NCBI RefSeq assembly: GCF_030409315.1
Contig: NZ_JAUFPS010000097.1
Coordinates: 62,001 to 126,000 of the forward strand
Source: Mucilaginibacter flavus
Lineage (GTDB): Bacteria > Bacteroidota > Bacteroidia > Sphingobacteriales > Sphingobacteriaceae
Reading direction: 5' to 3'
Length of the DNA: 64,000 nucleotides
Of the stretch, positions 17,728-25,655 are shown piece after piece; position 1 is the first letter of the stretch; each line of letters opens with the position of its first letter. Under the pieces are notes generated by a model. It was not told the origin of the DNA. It did no database searches and saw only the letters and a list, made by a program, of their open reading frames with translations. Position numbers and translations under genes: made by a program.

Positions 17728-18816
17728 ATGATATATTTTGATGAAGCCGGCAATTCCGGAGGAAACTTATTAGATAAGAATCAGCCGACATTCGTGCTTG
17801 CATCACATAATTTCACTGCTGACGAAACAGCAAAGTTGTTAGCACCTATAAAAGCAATAAGTAACGCTGATGAACTGCATTTCAAGAATCTTAAAAAATT
17901 CCAGAAATTTCGCAATGCAATTGTAGAAATCTTTAATCATGAACTAATCAAAAGTGACCGTATTTATCATTATTTTGCACACAAACAATTTATGGTTGCT
18001 ATCCAGCTGGTAGATCAGCTAATAGAACCAGTATTGTATGGAGAAGGGATAGATATTTATCAGTACGGCAGTAATCTCGCAACTGCAAATATGCTCCATA
18101 TTCTGGGTACCGTCGCTTGGAAAACCGAATATGACAAGGTTTGTGAATTATTTGTAAAGTGGGTTCGTTCTCGGTCTCATCATGATTGCGTTGAATTTTA
18201 CGAGTCAGTAATAGGTCTGCAGCAATCAACACAACCAGAATTTAAAGATATTTTAACACCTATAATCTTGAGTACACAACATCTTGGGACAATCACGAGT
18301 AACTTTGATAAATACACTTTAGACGCAACCTTAAGTTGTTTTGTGGATCATTGTAACTTTTGGGCAAAGATTTACGGAAAACCTTTTGACATTACATTTG
18401 ACAATTCTAAACAGATAGATTATTGGCGAGACATGATAGATTTTTTAACCCACTCACTACCAACAGCAGAGGTGGGTTACGGGTCGCGGAAACACAAATA
18501 TCCATTATTGGTCAACAGTTTAAAGATTGCCGCCAGTCATGACAGTGAATCCATACAACTGGCTGATTTATTTGCATCGTCCCTTAACTACATCTATACA
18601 AACTGGGCTAAAGAGAAAGAAGATGACTTTTCAAAACGCTTGCAGGCAACAGAGCTTTTTAAACTCACTAATGAAAATAAAATGTGGCCTACAAAAAAGG
18701 TTACTCCTGAAGAATTAGATATGACCGAACCTTCAGGTGTTAATGCTTTGGATTTTATCGCTAATGCTGCTACTATACACCGCGAAAGGTATGACAAAGC
18801 CCGCAACAAGAAATAA
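17728..18816 (+). CDS. DUF3800 protein
   Basis: A 362-residue protein opening with MIYFDEAGNSGG, the DUF3800 N-terminal signature (D-E-S/A-G), followed by FVLASHNF. Later SHDSESIQLADLFASSLNY matches the family's C-terminal motif with an Asp in a QLAD context. DUF3800 proteins have a predicted RNase H-like fold and are frequent in defence islands and mobile elements; activity is unproven for most. It is convergent with hamB, separated by 34 bp. It may be an independent defence gene or a companion of the DUF5677-like gene. Confidence 0.75.
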   Translation: MIYFDEAGNSGGNLLDKNQPTFVLASHNFTADETAKLLAPIKAISNADELHFKNLKKFQKFRNAIVEIFNHELIKSDRIYHYFAHKQFMVAIQLVDQLIEPVLYGEGIDIYQYGSNLATANMLHILGTVAWKTEYDKVCELFVKWVRSRSHHDCVEFYESVIGLQQSTQPEFKDILTPIILSTQHLGTITSNFDKYTLDATLSCFVDHCNFWAKIYGKPFDITFDNSKQIDYWRDMIDFLTHSLPTAEVGYGSRKHKYPLLVNSLKIAASHDSESIQLADLFASSLNYIYTNWAKEKEDDFSKRLQATELFKLTNENKMWPTKKVTPEELDMTEPSGVNALDFIANAATIHRERYDKARNKK

Positions 18817-18850
18817 CCCATGAAAATTAATAATCATGTATATTCTGCTA

Positions 18851-21800
18851 TTATTTTACCAGGATCGATGATAGTTTTTTCCACTCCTCACCTGAAAGTG
18901 TCGAGCCAGACGGAACCATAGCATTCCATTCGGAATTACTTAAACTGCTAATTTTAGCGCGTATTTGCGTTAATGATAGTGTCTTATCTTTAGGCAATAT
19001 CTTAGAAAGCGATTTTGCCAATCTACGGGGTACACCAGCCATTCTCATTAAAAGAGCATCCTCGGTATCAACGCCATAATAAACCATTGATGGAATATAT
19101 GACGTTTCTTTTAATTCATCATTTGAACTATTAACTATGCCCTCTAAAGCGCCTAAGCCCCATGATGCTTTAAATCTTGTACTATTAATGTACTTAACAA
19201 AGCTGTTAATTCTGTCAGCTGAATCTGAATTGTTAGCAAAAGTGGGGTGATGTCCTGAAACGTCGAATAATTGATCGCCTTTAACCCAACTGATTATGAC
19301 CTTTGCTACGGCTTCCTCATTGAATGCGTTGCTTCTGGAATCAGTCCCTAAACCAGTTTCTTTTAGTTTTGCGATAACCTTAATCTTTTCCTCTAAGTAG
19401 TTGGTATTATAGTTAAAGATATTTTGTGCTTCCCAACTTTCAGGCGATGCGATTGCAGGATTTGCTCTGTTTTCCGCTTTCATAATTTCTAACACAGAAG
19501 GCACCGAAAACCCTGTCTTATCTGCAAATCCCAATGCACCGGGATTAATCCGTTCTTGTAATTGAAGGTAAATCAATCTGCATATTTCAATAAACTTGTT
19601 TTTATCAATGGTACCTAATTGATAATAGCCCAAACTGTCCTTAAACAAATCACTAATTTCAATTGCACTTTCCTTACCTGAATGGTTAAGCACATGAATA
19701 AGATATTGTACCAGCGGTTCAAGGGAATCGGCGTATCTATTCGCAAGCTTAAATACTTGGTCGTCTGACTCACTAAGCGTCGTTAGGATAGAATCTGCAT
19801 TGATCATCATTTCGAGAAGCATACTCGCAATCCCTTTAGAACTCTCGCCAATTAAATCTTTTGCGGTTTTAGTATTATCGGCAGAGTTAAATGGAAAAAT
19901 CAGTTTGCCAAAATTGTCTACCATTGTTCGTCCCGCTCTACCAGCAATATTCCAAAAATCACTTGTAGTGAGTTTATTGTCACCCTTTCTGTATGAATCG
20001 AAGTACACTGCAGAAACAGGGAAATTAACGCCTTCAGCTAAAGTACTTGTAGCGAATATATGTCGTATTTCCTTTTCGCGAATTAAATGTTCAATAAGCA
20101 ATTTTGTTTCATCCGACAAACCAGCATGGTGCAATGCGATTTTCTTCTTCAGTACTTTGGTAAGGACTGTTTCCTGGCCTACTTCATCAATTATAAATTT
20201 CCTGACCAACTCAACCATTTCTGATATTGGACAATCATCAAGTGTCTCAAACAAATATTTAGCTCTATTATCGACCATTCCAGACCCTTGGCATAAATAA
20301 AGAACTGATTTGTCACCAGATCCATATCTTTTAGCAGCAAATTCAAGATACTTCTCTTTGTCTGTACCGGAAAGGACGAAATCAAGATCTACGTCGGGGA
20401 GCTCTCTTTCCTTCGGTATAAGTGAGTAAGCAGATGGCAATAGCGTTTGGGTAAATTTCTTAAAATTGCTTTTCTGCTTAATGCCGACTAACAATTTTTC
20501 AGCAGGCTTCCAGTTTATTCTTATTGGAGTTTTTATTTTATTTCCAGCTATCCAATTGGCAATAGTGGATGCAGAGTCCTTTAAAAATGGAGACAGGAAC
20601 ATAAACTTTGAGTTTGGCCGCTCTCTTTTAAGTATAGCCAATAAAAGTTCTAACCGTGTGCCTCTGCTACCGTTTTGAATCATATGAGCCTCGTCAATAA
20701 CAAAAAGGGCGACATCTTCAACTGATTCATGATTCCGCCTAATTAGTAAATCCAGTTTTTCGGGCGTGGAAATGAGAATGTCGATTTTTTCTTTTAACAA
20801 TGCTTCCTCAGATGGATCGACTTCTATAGCCCCTGACGTTTTTTCGATTGCGAAGTTTAATCCCTCAAAATCAGCTTTTAGATCATAATAAACCTGATTA
20901 ACCAAAGCCCGCGTAGGAACTACGTAAATAATTTTCGAATCGGCATTTAAGGCTTTGGTCACTATGATGTTAAACTCCGCCAAAAGTGTTTTACCGGCAC
21001 TTGTCGGCATTTCAACTACTGTAACACTGGCAGCAATATCCAATAAACTTTGACTAATAGCGTCACGTTGAGAGGGTAACAGGTCAATGATTGATCTCTC
21101 TGCAATACTCTTTGCGATACAAAAGTCTTTTAGTTTCTTAATTTGAATAGCATTGGTGGAATACCATATCGAGTTATTTTGTAACAACGTAAGATTTTGC
21201 TCCATTATGGTCACAATACTTTGTAACCTGGGGGAACTTTTAAAAAGCTTTTTCGCTAATTCGGAGTGAATGCGAATTTCACTCTCCAATTTCCCTTTGT
21301 AATTATACCCTTGTGTCAGGTAATCTGCTGTTTCTGTAACAGTTTTTGAAACATGATACCAGCCAAGTAGCTGTTCAGCTGAATCGAGTTCTTTGGAATA
21401 ATCATTTATTTGAGACAGATACTTTTCCTCAAAATCTTTTTGCGATGTTTTAAGTTCAGAGATCAATTTTAAGGACGTTCTAATATCAGCGTAACCCGAA
21501 TCTTTTCTGACCAAAAGAATAAATGCCTCTAAAATCTTATCTGCTACTATTTCTTGCCAATTGCCTAATTCAGCGTAATCTTGAGAGAAATAACTTTTTA
21601 AATCAAGTCTTACCTGCACTGTTTTATCAGCTTTCAGACCAAGAGATGCCAAATAAAAATAATAAAGGCTATAATTCCCAACCTGCTCAATTCCAAAATA
21701 TTTATTGAACATGCCAAGAAAATAATCACTCGAAATATTATAAGACTTTAGTATAGAATAGGCAGTATCAAACAGTGAATCATTGATTTCCTGATCTCTT

Positions 21801-21976
21801 ACCGAAAGCAACTTATTTAATAACAGGTACTCTATTTTGATGATTTTAGTATTTAATTCGTTGTCATAATCATGCATACCGTAGCCAAGCTCACTTTCCA
21901 GAAAAGCAAGTTTACGGTCCTGTACAAAGGACTTAATTTCATCATCATGTAAAACAAACTCTAAAATATCTTTCAT
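18851..21976 (-). CDS. hamB: Hachiman helicase HamB
   Basis: A 1041-residue superfamily 2 helicase. Residues 1-300 are a helical N-terminal region. The helicase core has motif I MPTSAGKT (323-330), VVPTRALVNQ (motif Ia, 352-361), STPEKLDLL, DEAH (428-431) and LSPF in place of the usual SAT-type motif III. Later come TSTLAEGVNFP (motif V) and NIAGRAGR (motif VI). It starts one base after the hamA stop, so the pair is an operon. In Hachiman, HamB is a DNA helicase/translocase that detects aberrant DNA and releases the HamA nuclease. Identification rests on pairing, length and motifs. Confidence 0.85.
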   Translation of the reverse strand: MKDILEFVLHDDEIKSFVQDRKLAFLESELGYGMHDYDNELNTKIIKIEYLLLNKLLSVRDQEINDSLFDTAYSILKSYNISSDYFLGMFNKYFGIEQVGNYSLYYFYLASLGLKADKTVQVRLDLKSYFSQDYAELGNWQEIVADKILEAFILLVRKDSGYADIRTSLKLISELKTSQKDFEEKYLSQINDYSKELDSAEQLLGWYHVSKTVTETADYLTQGYNYKGKLESEIRIHSELAKKLFKSSPRLQSIVTIMEQNLTLLQNNSIWYSTNAIQIKKLKDFCIAKSIAERSIIDLLPSQRDAISQSLLDIAASVTVVEMPTSAGKTLLAEFNIIVTKALNADSKIIYVVPTRALVNQVYYDLKADFEGLNFAIEKTSGAIEVDPSEEALLKEKIDILISTPEKLDLLIRRNHESVEDVALFVIDEAHMIQNGSRGTRLELLLAILKRERPNSKFMFLSPFLKDSASTIANWIAGNKIKTPIRINWKPAEKLLVGIKQKSNFKKFTQTLLPSAYSLIPKERELPDVDLDFVLSGTDKEKYLEFAAKRYGSGDKSVLYLCQGSGMVDNRAKYLFETLDDCPISEMVELVRKFIIDEVGQETVLTKVLKKKIALHHAGLSDETKLLIEHLIREKEIRHIFATSTLAEGVNFPVSAVYFDSYRKGDNKLTTSDFWNIAGRAGRTMVDNFGKLIFPFNSADNTKTAKDLIGESSKGIASMLLEMMINADSILTTLSESDDQVFKLANRYADSLEPLVQYLIHVLNHSGKESAIEISDLFKDSLGYYQLGTIDKNKFIEICRLIYLQLQERINPGALGFADKTGFSVPSVLEIMKAENRANPAIASPESWEAQNIFNYNTNYLEEKIKVIAKLKETGLGTDSRSNAFNEEAVAKVIISWVKGDQLFDVSGHHPTFANNSDSADRINSFVKYINSTRFKASWGLGALEGIVNSSNDELKETSYIPSMVYYGVDTEDALLMRMAGVPRRLAKSLSKILPKDKTLSLTQIRAKISSLSNSEWNAMVPSGSTLSGEEWKKLSSILVK

Positions 21977-21977
21977 T

Positions 21978-22811
21978 CTATGCTTTACAAAGTTCCTGTA
22001 CTTTATCGTAAAAAAGGTCTATTGTGTCTTTAACGTTTTTGTCCAAACTCATTATACAAAATGTAATATGGTGTGGATCGAAATCTGTTTGTTGTGTATA
22101 AAATTTACCATAATCCTCATTGACCTTAACACATGAAACATCTCTTAGCAAGGAACACCCGAAAACAAGGTCAAATTCACTTTCCTTTCCAAAATCCAGC
22201 AAAAGTAAAACTAATCCGATTTTTTCGGCAGCTTCATCTGTAAGGTTTCTGCTATAATCAGATAAGCGATTAACCAACAGTTCCTTATTGTTTTTAAATT
22301 TTGTTTGTGTATTATAAATGGAATCTTTATTATAGTCAACCACATCAGGTGGATTCTTCATCTGATGTGAAACTTTGCCTTCACCTACCAATAGACTTAT
22401 CCTGTCATTGTCTATCCGATAACCGACAGCATCCAATCCTCGGCCTGGCTGAGCAGCCAGTTCACGATTTGTTATATTTTTGTGAGGGATTATAAATCTT
22501 TCAGATTCTGGCAGTTTATCTTCAAAATAATAAGTTAGCAACAACTCGCCAAGATCACTTCTGTAAATATCAGTAAGAACTGTCTTATGAATTTGGCCAG
22601 CTTCCCGTATTAAGTCCTGGGCAACGGAATTTTTTGTTATTACTTTTTTTAATTGTGTGCTGTCAAATCCGTGTTTCTGAAATAACAAACTTTCGTCGAT
22701 AGTATCATAATTAAATCTTGTTTGGGATCTTTGCTTGATATACATCTCAGAAAATTTAATAATAAATTTATCTGAGACAGAAACATCTTCTTTAGCGAAT
22801 TTGTGGGCCAT
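21978..22811 (-). CDS. hamA: Hachiman nuclease HamA (DUF1837)
   Basis: A 277-residue protein with a PD-(D/E)XK-like active site: GRGLDAVGY (Asp127) followed by LVGEGKVSH with Glu144 and Lys146 (E-G-K). The earlier RSDLGELLLTYYFE supplies a likely helical Glu. This arrangement matches DUF1837/HamA, the effector nuclease of the Hachiman anti-phage system. It is the first gene of a two-gene operon with hamB. It is divergent from the HTH gene at 23048, leaving a 236-bp shared control region that also holds the ACACCT/AGGTGT dyad. Confidence 0.82.
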   Translation of the reverse strand: MAHKFAKEDVSVSDKFIIKFSEMYIKQRSQTRFNYDTIDESLLFQKHGFDSTQLKKVITKNSVAQDLIREAGQIHKTVLTDIYRSDLGELLLTYYFEDKLPESERFIIPHKNITNRELAAQPGRGLDAVGYRIDNDRISLLVGEGKVSHQMKNPPDVVDYNKDSIYNTQTKFKNNKELLVNRLSDYSRNLTDEAAEKIGLVLLLLDFGKESEFDLVFGCSLLRDVSCVKVNEDYGKFYTQQTDFDPHHITFCIMSLDKNVKDTIDLFYDKVQELCKA

Positions 22812-22973
22812 TAACAGGTTTGTTGGTTTAGACCTATAAACTTATTCAATCGTTTTCGGATTTCCTATAAATGACAAAATTAAACCGGTTATTAACTTGG
22901 TAGTAATAAAATGCCATAATTTGAAAATATCTGCAAAATAAGGTATTTAAATATTATTCCTATTCTAAAAAAA

Positions 22974-22997
22974 ACACCTACCTCGTACATGAGGTGT
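22974..22997. promoter_or_regulatory. Dyad operator copy 1 (ACACCT-N12-AGGTGT)
   Basis: ACACCT (22974-22979) and AGGTGT (22992-22997) form an inverted repeat with a 12-bp centre, preceded by eight A and followed by an A/T-rich stretch. The block from A8 through ACACCTACCTC is identical to the copy at 30207. It ends about 50 bp before the HTH gene. Probably a shared operator of the element; RteC is one candidate binder. Confidence 0.6.
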
Positions 22998-23047
22998 GAA
23001 AAAAATATTTTTCCCTTCCTCACATTTGCTGTGCTAAATTTTAAGCT

Positions 23048-23377
23048 ATGGCAAATTACAATGAAACTCAAAATGACTTTCAGAAAGTTCACCGCGATCA
23101 ACTGATCACGGTGCAGGACTTGATTGATTTTAAGCAACAATTAATTGTTGATATTAAAAAGCTATTGAAGGAACAGACTGGCCATCCGGGACACCAATGG
23201 CTCAAGGCCTTCGAGATCAAAAAGATGCTGCGCCTTTCTGAAAGCAAGCTCCAATACCTCCGTGATAAAGGCCTGATACCTTTCAAAAAGTTAGGCGGTA
23301 TAACTTATTACAACCTGGAAGAAATTGAGGCGCTCATGAACTCTGGTAAGTTAAACGATCAAATGAAAATGGCATGA
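23048..23377 (+). CDS. Helix-turn-helix protein (excisionase/MerR-like)
   Basis: A 109-residue DNA-binding protein. The C-terminal half WLKAFEIKKMLRLSESKLQYLRDKG with LIPFKKLGGITYYNLEEIEAL is the winged-helix pattern of excisionase/AlpA-type HTH_17 proteins common in Bacteroidota conjugative elements. The N-terminal half is a short helical region. It is the first gene of the mobilisation block, overlaps the next gene by 4 bp (ATGA), and is preceded by the dyad at 22974. An excisionase or transfer-regulator role is plausible. Confidence 0.75.
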   Translation: MANYNETQNDFQKVHRDQLITVQDLIDFKQQLIVDIKKLLKEQTGHPGHQWLKAFEIKKMLRLSESKLQYLRDKGLIPFKKLGGITYYNLEEIEALMNSGKLNDQMKMA

Positions 23378-23694
23378 AGCGTAAAGCAAAACGGATCGTT
23401 CCGAATTTGGATAAAAAGCCGAGAAGCAGGAATGCAATTACTGTACGTAGCCATGATGGTTTAGGTACGTCCATGCCGCCGTCGCTTGCCAGTATTGAAA
23501 TTTATTTTGATCAAAAAGGCTTAATAGAAATTGCAAATGATTTCTTCAGCGAACATGAATTGCGGGAGTGGAAAAGTATTACCGGATACCCAATAATTAA
23601 CTGGAAAGTTTGCGCTGCTGATTGGATTTATGATTACCGGCAGGCGGTGAAAATGCGGTTTAAAAAATCGCGTTTTTACACCGAACCATCTTGA
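23374..23694 (+). CDS. Conserved-type small protein of the mob block
   Basis: A 106-residue protein with a basic N-terminus (MKRKAKRIVPNLDKKPRSR) and a C-terminal alpha/beta stretch containing FFSEHELREWKSITGY and CAADWIYDYRQAVKMRF. I do not recognise a family. The start overlaps the HTH gene by 4 bp, so they are translationally coupled. The basic tail suggests nucleic-acid contact, but that is inference. Confidence 0.65.
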   Translation: MKRKAKRIVPNLDKKPRSRNAITVRSHDGLGTSMPPSLASIEIYFDQKGLIEIANDFFSEHELREWKSITGYPIINWKVCAADWIYDYRQAVKMRFKKSRFYTEPS

Positions 23695-23925
23695 TCGGCA
23701 AATAAAATTTTTATGACAATTTGACGGTTTCTGTTGAATCGGGTTTTGTTGCATCGAATCATGAGGTTGTACGCTGTGGTATTAAAAATTGTAAATAATG
23801 CTGGTGTCGATATCACATGATTAACCTGTGAATTTTGAACAACCGATCAAATTTTAAGTGCAAGCAACAAATAAAAATTAATCGAACGTCAGGAAGCAAC
23901 ATGCAAACCCCTTCCTGATACATAA

Positions 23926-24109
23926 TTACAGGTTATTGTATTTACAGCAATATGTAGTTATCGAATTATGCAGATATAGAATGACGTAATTACAGAAATA
24001 CATACTTACAGCAATCTGTATTTACAGGAATTTGCATTTAAAGAATTATGTATTTAAAGATTTCCAGCATTATGCAATTACAGCATTATGTATTTATAAC
24101 AATTTAGAA
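23926..24109. repeat. 16-bp tandem repeat array upstream of parA (centromere/iteron-like)
   Basis: Eleven head-to-tail 16-bp units, all starting TTA/ATA-like with consensus TTACAGCAATATGTAT, run without gaps except one 8-bp half unit (24054-24061). Examples: TTACAGCAATATGTAG (23942), TTACAGCAATCTGTAT (24006), TTACAGGAATTTGCAT (24022), TTACAGCATTATGTAT (24078). The array ends 9 bp before the parA start. Position and design fit a parS-type centromere and operator for a ParA/RHH system. The preceding 23695-23925 stretch shows no gene. Confidence 0.75.
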
Positions 24110-24118
24110 TTACATAAC

Positions 24119-24724
24119 ATGGGAAAGATCATCACAGTAGCCCACCAAAAAGGGGGCGTTGGAAAAAGCACACTGGCAATGAACTTAGCAGTGTGTTTCC
24201 AGGATCAACTTAGCGTTGCTTTGGTTGATACAGATTTGCAAGGAAGTCTACTCCAGATCAAGGACGATCTCCCTGGGCTGGCGGTGGTCGGGAAAGACCA
24301 ATTACAGGACATTAAAAAATTAGACTATGACCTTATTATAGTTGATACGCCGCCTTACTTGTCGAACAAGCTTCCCGAGCTATTCAGCCTCTCCGATTTT
24401 ATATTGATTCCAACAAAAGCAGGCTTTTTTGATGTAATGGCTATACGTTCGACTATCGCATTGGTCAACGATGCGCAGGTAAAGAACCCCGACATAAAGG
24501 CCGGCATTGTGATGAATATGATCAAACCGCGATCAGGTATTACCAAAGAGGTTAGCGGTCTTTTAGAAGACATGGCAACTCCTGTATTGGAAACTCTGAT
24601 ACATGATCGGGTAAGTATTGCAAGGTCCTCGATAACTGCCGGAGCTTTACAGGGAAGTGATGCAAAAGCGAAATCAGAAATAACATCCCTGGCAGAAGAG
24701 ATCGTTAACCGTATCAGTGCATAA
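24119..24724 (+). CDS. parA: ParA-family partition ATPase (TraA-like)
   Basis: A 201-residue ParA ATPase. The start is ATG 24119, because MGKIITVAHQKGGVGKS places the deviant Walker A motif (KGGVGKS) at the N-terminus; the upstream in-frame extension would run through the repeat array. Walker A' LVDTDLQGSLLQI and the motif LIIVDTPPYL follow. The short length without an N-terminal DNA-binding domain is that of type Ib ParA proteins. Corresponds in position to TraA of CTnDOT-type elements. With the 16-bp array and the RHH gene downstream it forms a partition-like cassette. Confidence 0.9.
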   Translation: MGKIITVAHQKGGVGKSTLAMNLAVCFQDQLSVALVDTDLQGSLLQIKDDLPGLAVVGKDQLQDIKKLDYDLIIVDTPPYLSNKLPELFSLSDFILIPTKAGFFDVMAIRSTIALVNDAQVKNPDIKAGIVMNMIKPRSGITKEVSGLLEDMATPVLETLIHDRVSIARSSITAGALQGSDAKAKSEITSLAEEIVNRISA

Positions 24725-24726
24725 AT

Positions 24727-24748
24727 TACATAAATACATATTTATGTA
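24727..24748. repeat. Perfect 22-bp dyad between parA and the RHH gene
   Basis: TACATAAATA (24727-24736) and TATTTATGTA (24739-24748) are perfect 10-bp inverted arms around CA. It begins 3 bp after the parA stop. Likely a protein-binding site, possibly for the RHH protein downstream; a shorter palindrome CTCGTT-C-AACGAG follows at 24761-24773. Confidence 0.55.
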
Positions 24749-24793
24749 GCCGGCAAAACTCTCGTTCAACGAGTTAATTAAATCAGGTTTACA

Positions 24794-25054
24794 ATGACAG
24801 ATTATAAAGACAAACTGGGTGGCTTAGCGGACAAACTTAAAAAGGACACGCCCAAAACGCCCATTCAGGAAGTTCACCCAATAAAGCAAAGTGCTACAGT
24901 TAAAGAGGACGAGGCGCAGCTAAATGTTTGGATTCCAAAGGCGCTTTTGAAGCGCTTGAAATCATACGGAGTAGAATATGATACATCGTTAAAGGACATC
25001 AGTATAGATGCTTTAAAATTCTTTTTAGATGCCAAATTGAAGAAGTCAATATGA
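24794..25054 (+). CDS. Ribbon-helix-helix DNA-binding protein, likely ParA partner
   Basis: An 86-residue protein with a basic, flexible N-terminus and a C-terminal ribbon-helix-helix pattern: QLNVWIPKALLKRLKSYG (strand and first helix) then TSLKDISIDALKFFLDAKL (second helix). Small RHH proteins next to ParA are the centromere-binding partners of type Ib partition systems. In CTnDOT-like elements this position is TraB/TraC-like. The size and the neighbouring 16-bp array favour a centromere-binding role, but this is inference. Confidence 0.65.
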   Translation: MTDYKDKLGGLADKLKKDTPKTPIQEVHPIKQSATVKEDEAQLNVWIPKALLKRLKSYGVEYDTSLKDISIDALKFFLDAKLKKSI

Positions 25055-25157
25055 TACAGGTCCTAATGGAATGCTGGCAAATTGAAGAAATCAAAAGGGA
25101 TGAGATTGCCTCTTAATAGCAATCAGCAAGATAAACGTTTGTCGGACAAACGGATCT

Positions 25158-25218
25158 TGCCCCTACCTTCCGAGGTCAGTCGGGGGGCAGGGTAAAAATC
25201 CTCCAGGGTCGGATTTTT
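25158..25218. other. Candidate origin of transfer (oriT)
   Basis: Just upstream of the relaxosome genes two inverted repeats occur: TGCCCC (25158-25163) / GGGGCA (25184-25189), and AAAAATCC (25194-25201) / GGATTTTT (25211-25218) with a 9-nt loop. GC-rich stems in an otherwise AT-rich 180-bp gene-free stretch directly before mobA are typical of oriT. The nick site is not identified. Confidence 0.55.
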
Positions 25219-25232
25219 TAAAGATTACAGTA

Positions 25233-25655
25233 ATGGAAAATGAAGAAGAAAACAGGGAACGCAAAGTAACCACACGGTTTAAACCGAACGAATTTAAAGT
25301 ACTTGATACCCGTTTCAAAAAAACACGGTTTTTAAAAATGAGTGAGTATATCAGGTGCGTTCTGCTTGAAAAACCGATCACGGTAAATTACCGTGACAAG
25401 TCGATGGATGAAATGCTGGAAGAATTGGCAATGCTCAGAAAAGAGTTAAATGCCATCGGCAATAATCTTAACCAGGCCGTTCGCCAGATCAATAGTGCGC
25501 ACGGAAATGCGGATAACCGCCTATGGATAAATTTACTTTCCATTATTGGCAGCAAGGTCGATCCGGCAATCGGTCAGATTAAAGAACGTATGCAAAGTTT
25601 TTCAGAATTATGGTCGCAAAAATTAAAACCGGGAGAAGTATCAGCGGTGCAATAA
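25233..25655 (+). CDS. mobA: Relaxosome accessory protein (MobA/MobC-like)
   Basis: A 140-residue protein with an N-terminal RHH-type segment (RKVTTRFKPNEFKVLDTRFKK, then MSEYIRCVLLEK) and a C-terminal MobC-like helix with LRKELNAIGNNLNQAVRQIN, the standard signature of mobilisation relaxosome proteins. It binds oriT and recruits the relaxase in related systems. The gene overlaps the relaxase start by 46 bp, so they are tightly coupled. The candidate oriT lies just upstream. Confidence 0.85.
   Translation: MENEEENRERKVTTRFKPNEFKVLDTRFKKTRFLKMSEYIRCVLLEKPITVNYRDKSMDEMLEELAMLRKELNAIGNNLNQAVRQINSAHGNADNRLWINLLSIIGSKVDPAIGQIKERMQSFSELWSQKLKPGEVSAVQ

Noticed and set aside
19800..20300. Open frame of about 166 codons antisense to hamB
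   Set aside because: It lies wholly inside the hamB coding region, has no family signature and unnatural composition; a shadow of the helicase frame.
23926..24109. CRISPR array
   Set aside because: Units are only 16 bp, directly abutting, degenerate and without unique spacers; no cas genes are nearby. An iteron/centromere array fits better.
24032..24118. Longer N-terminus for ParA
   Set aside because: The in-frame extension translates the repeat array and would push the Walker A motif away from the N-terminus; ATG 24119 gives the normal ParA start.
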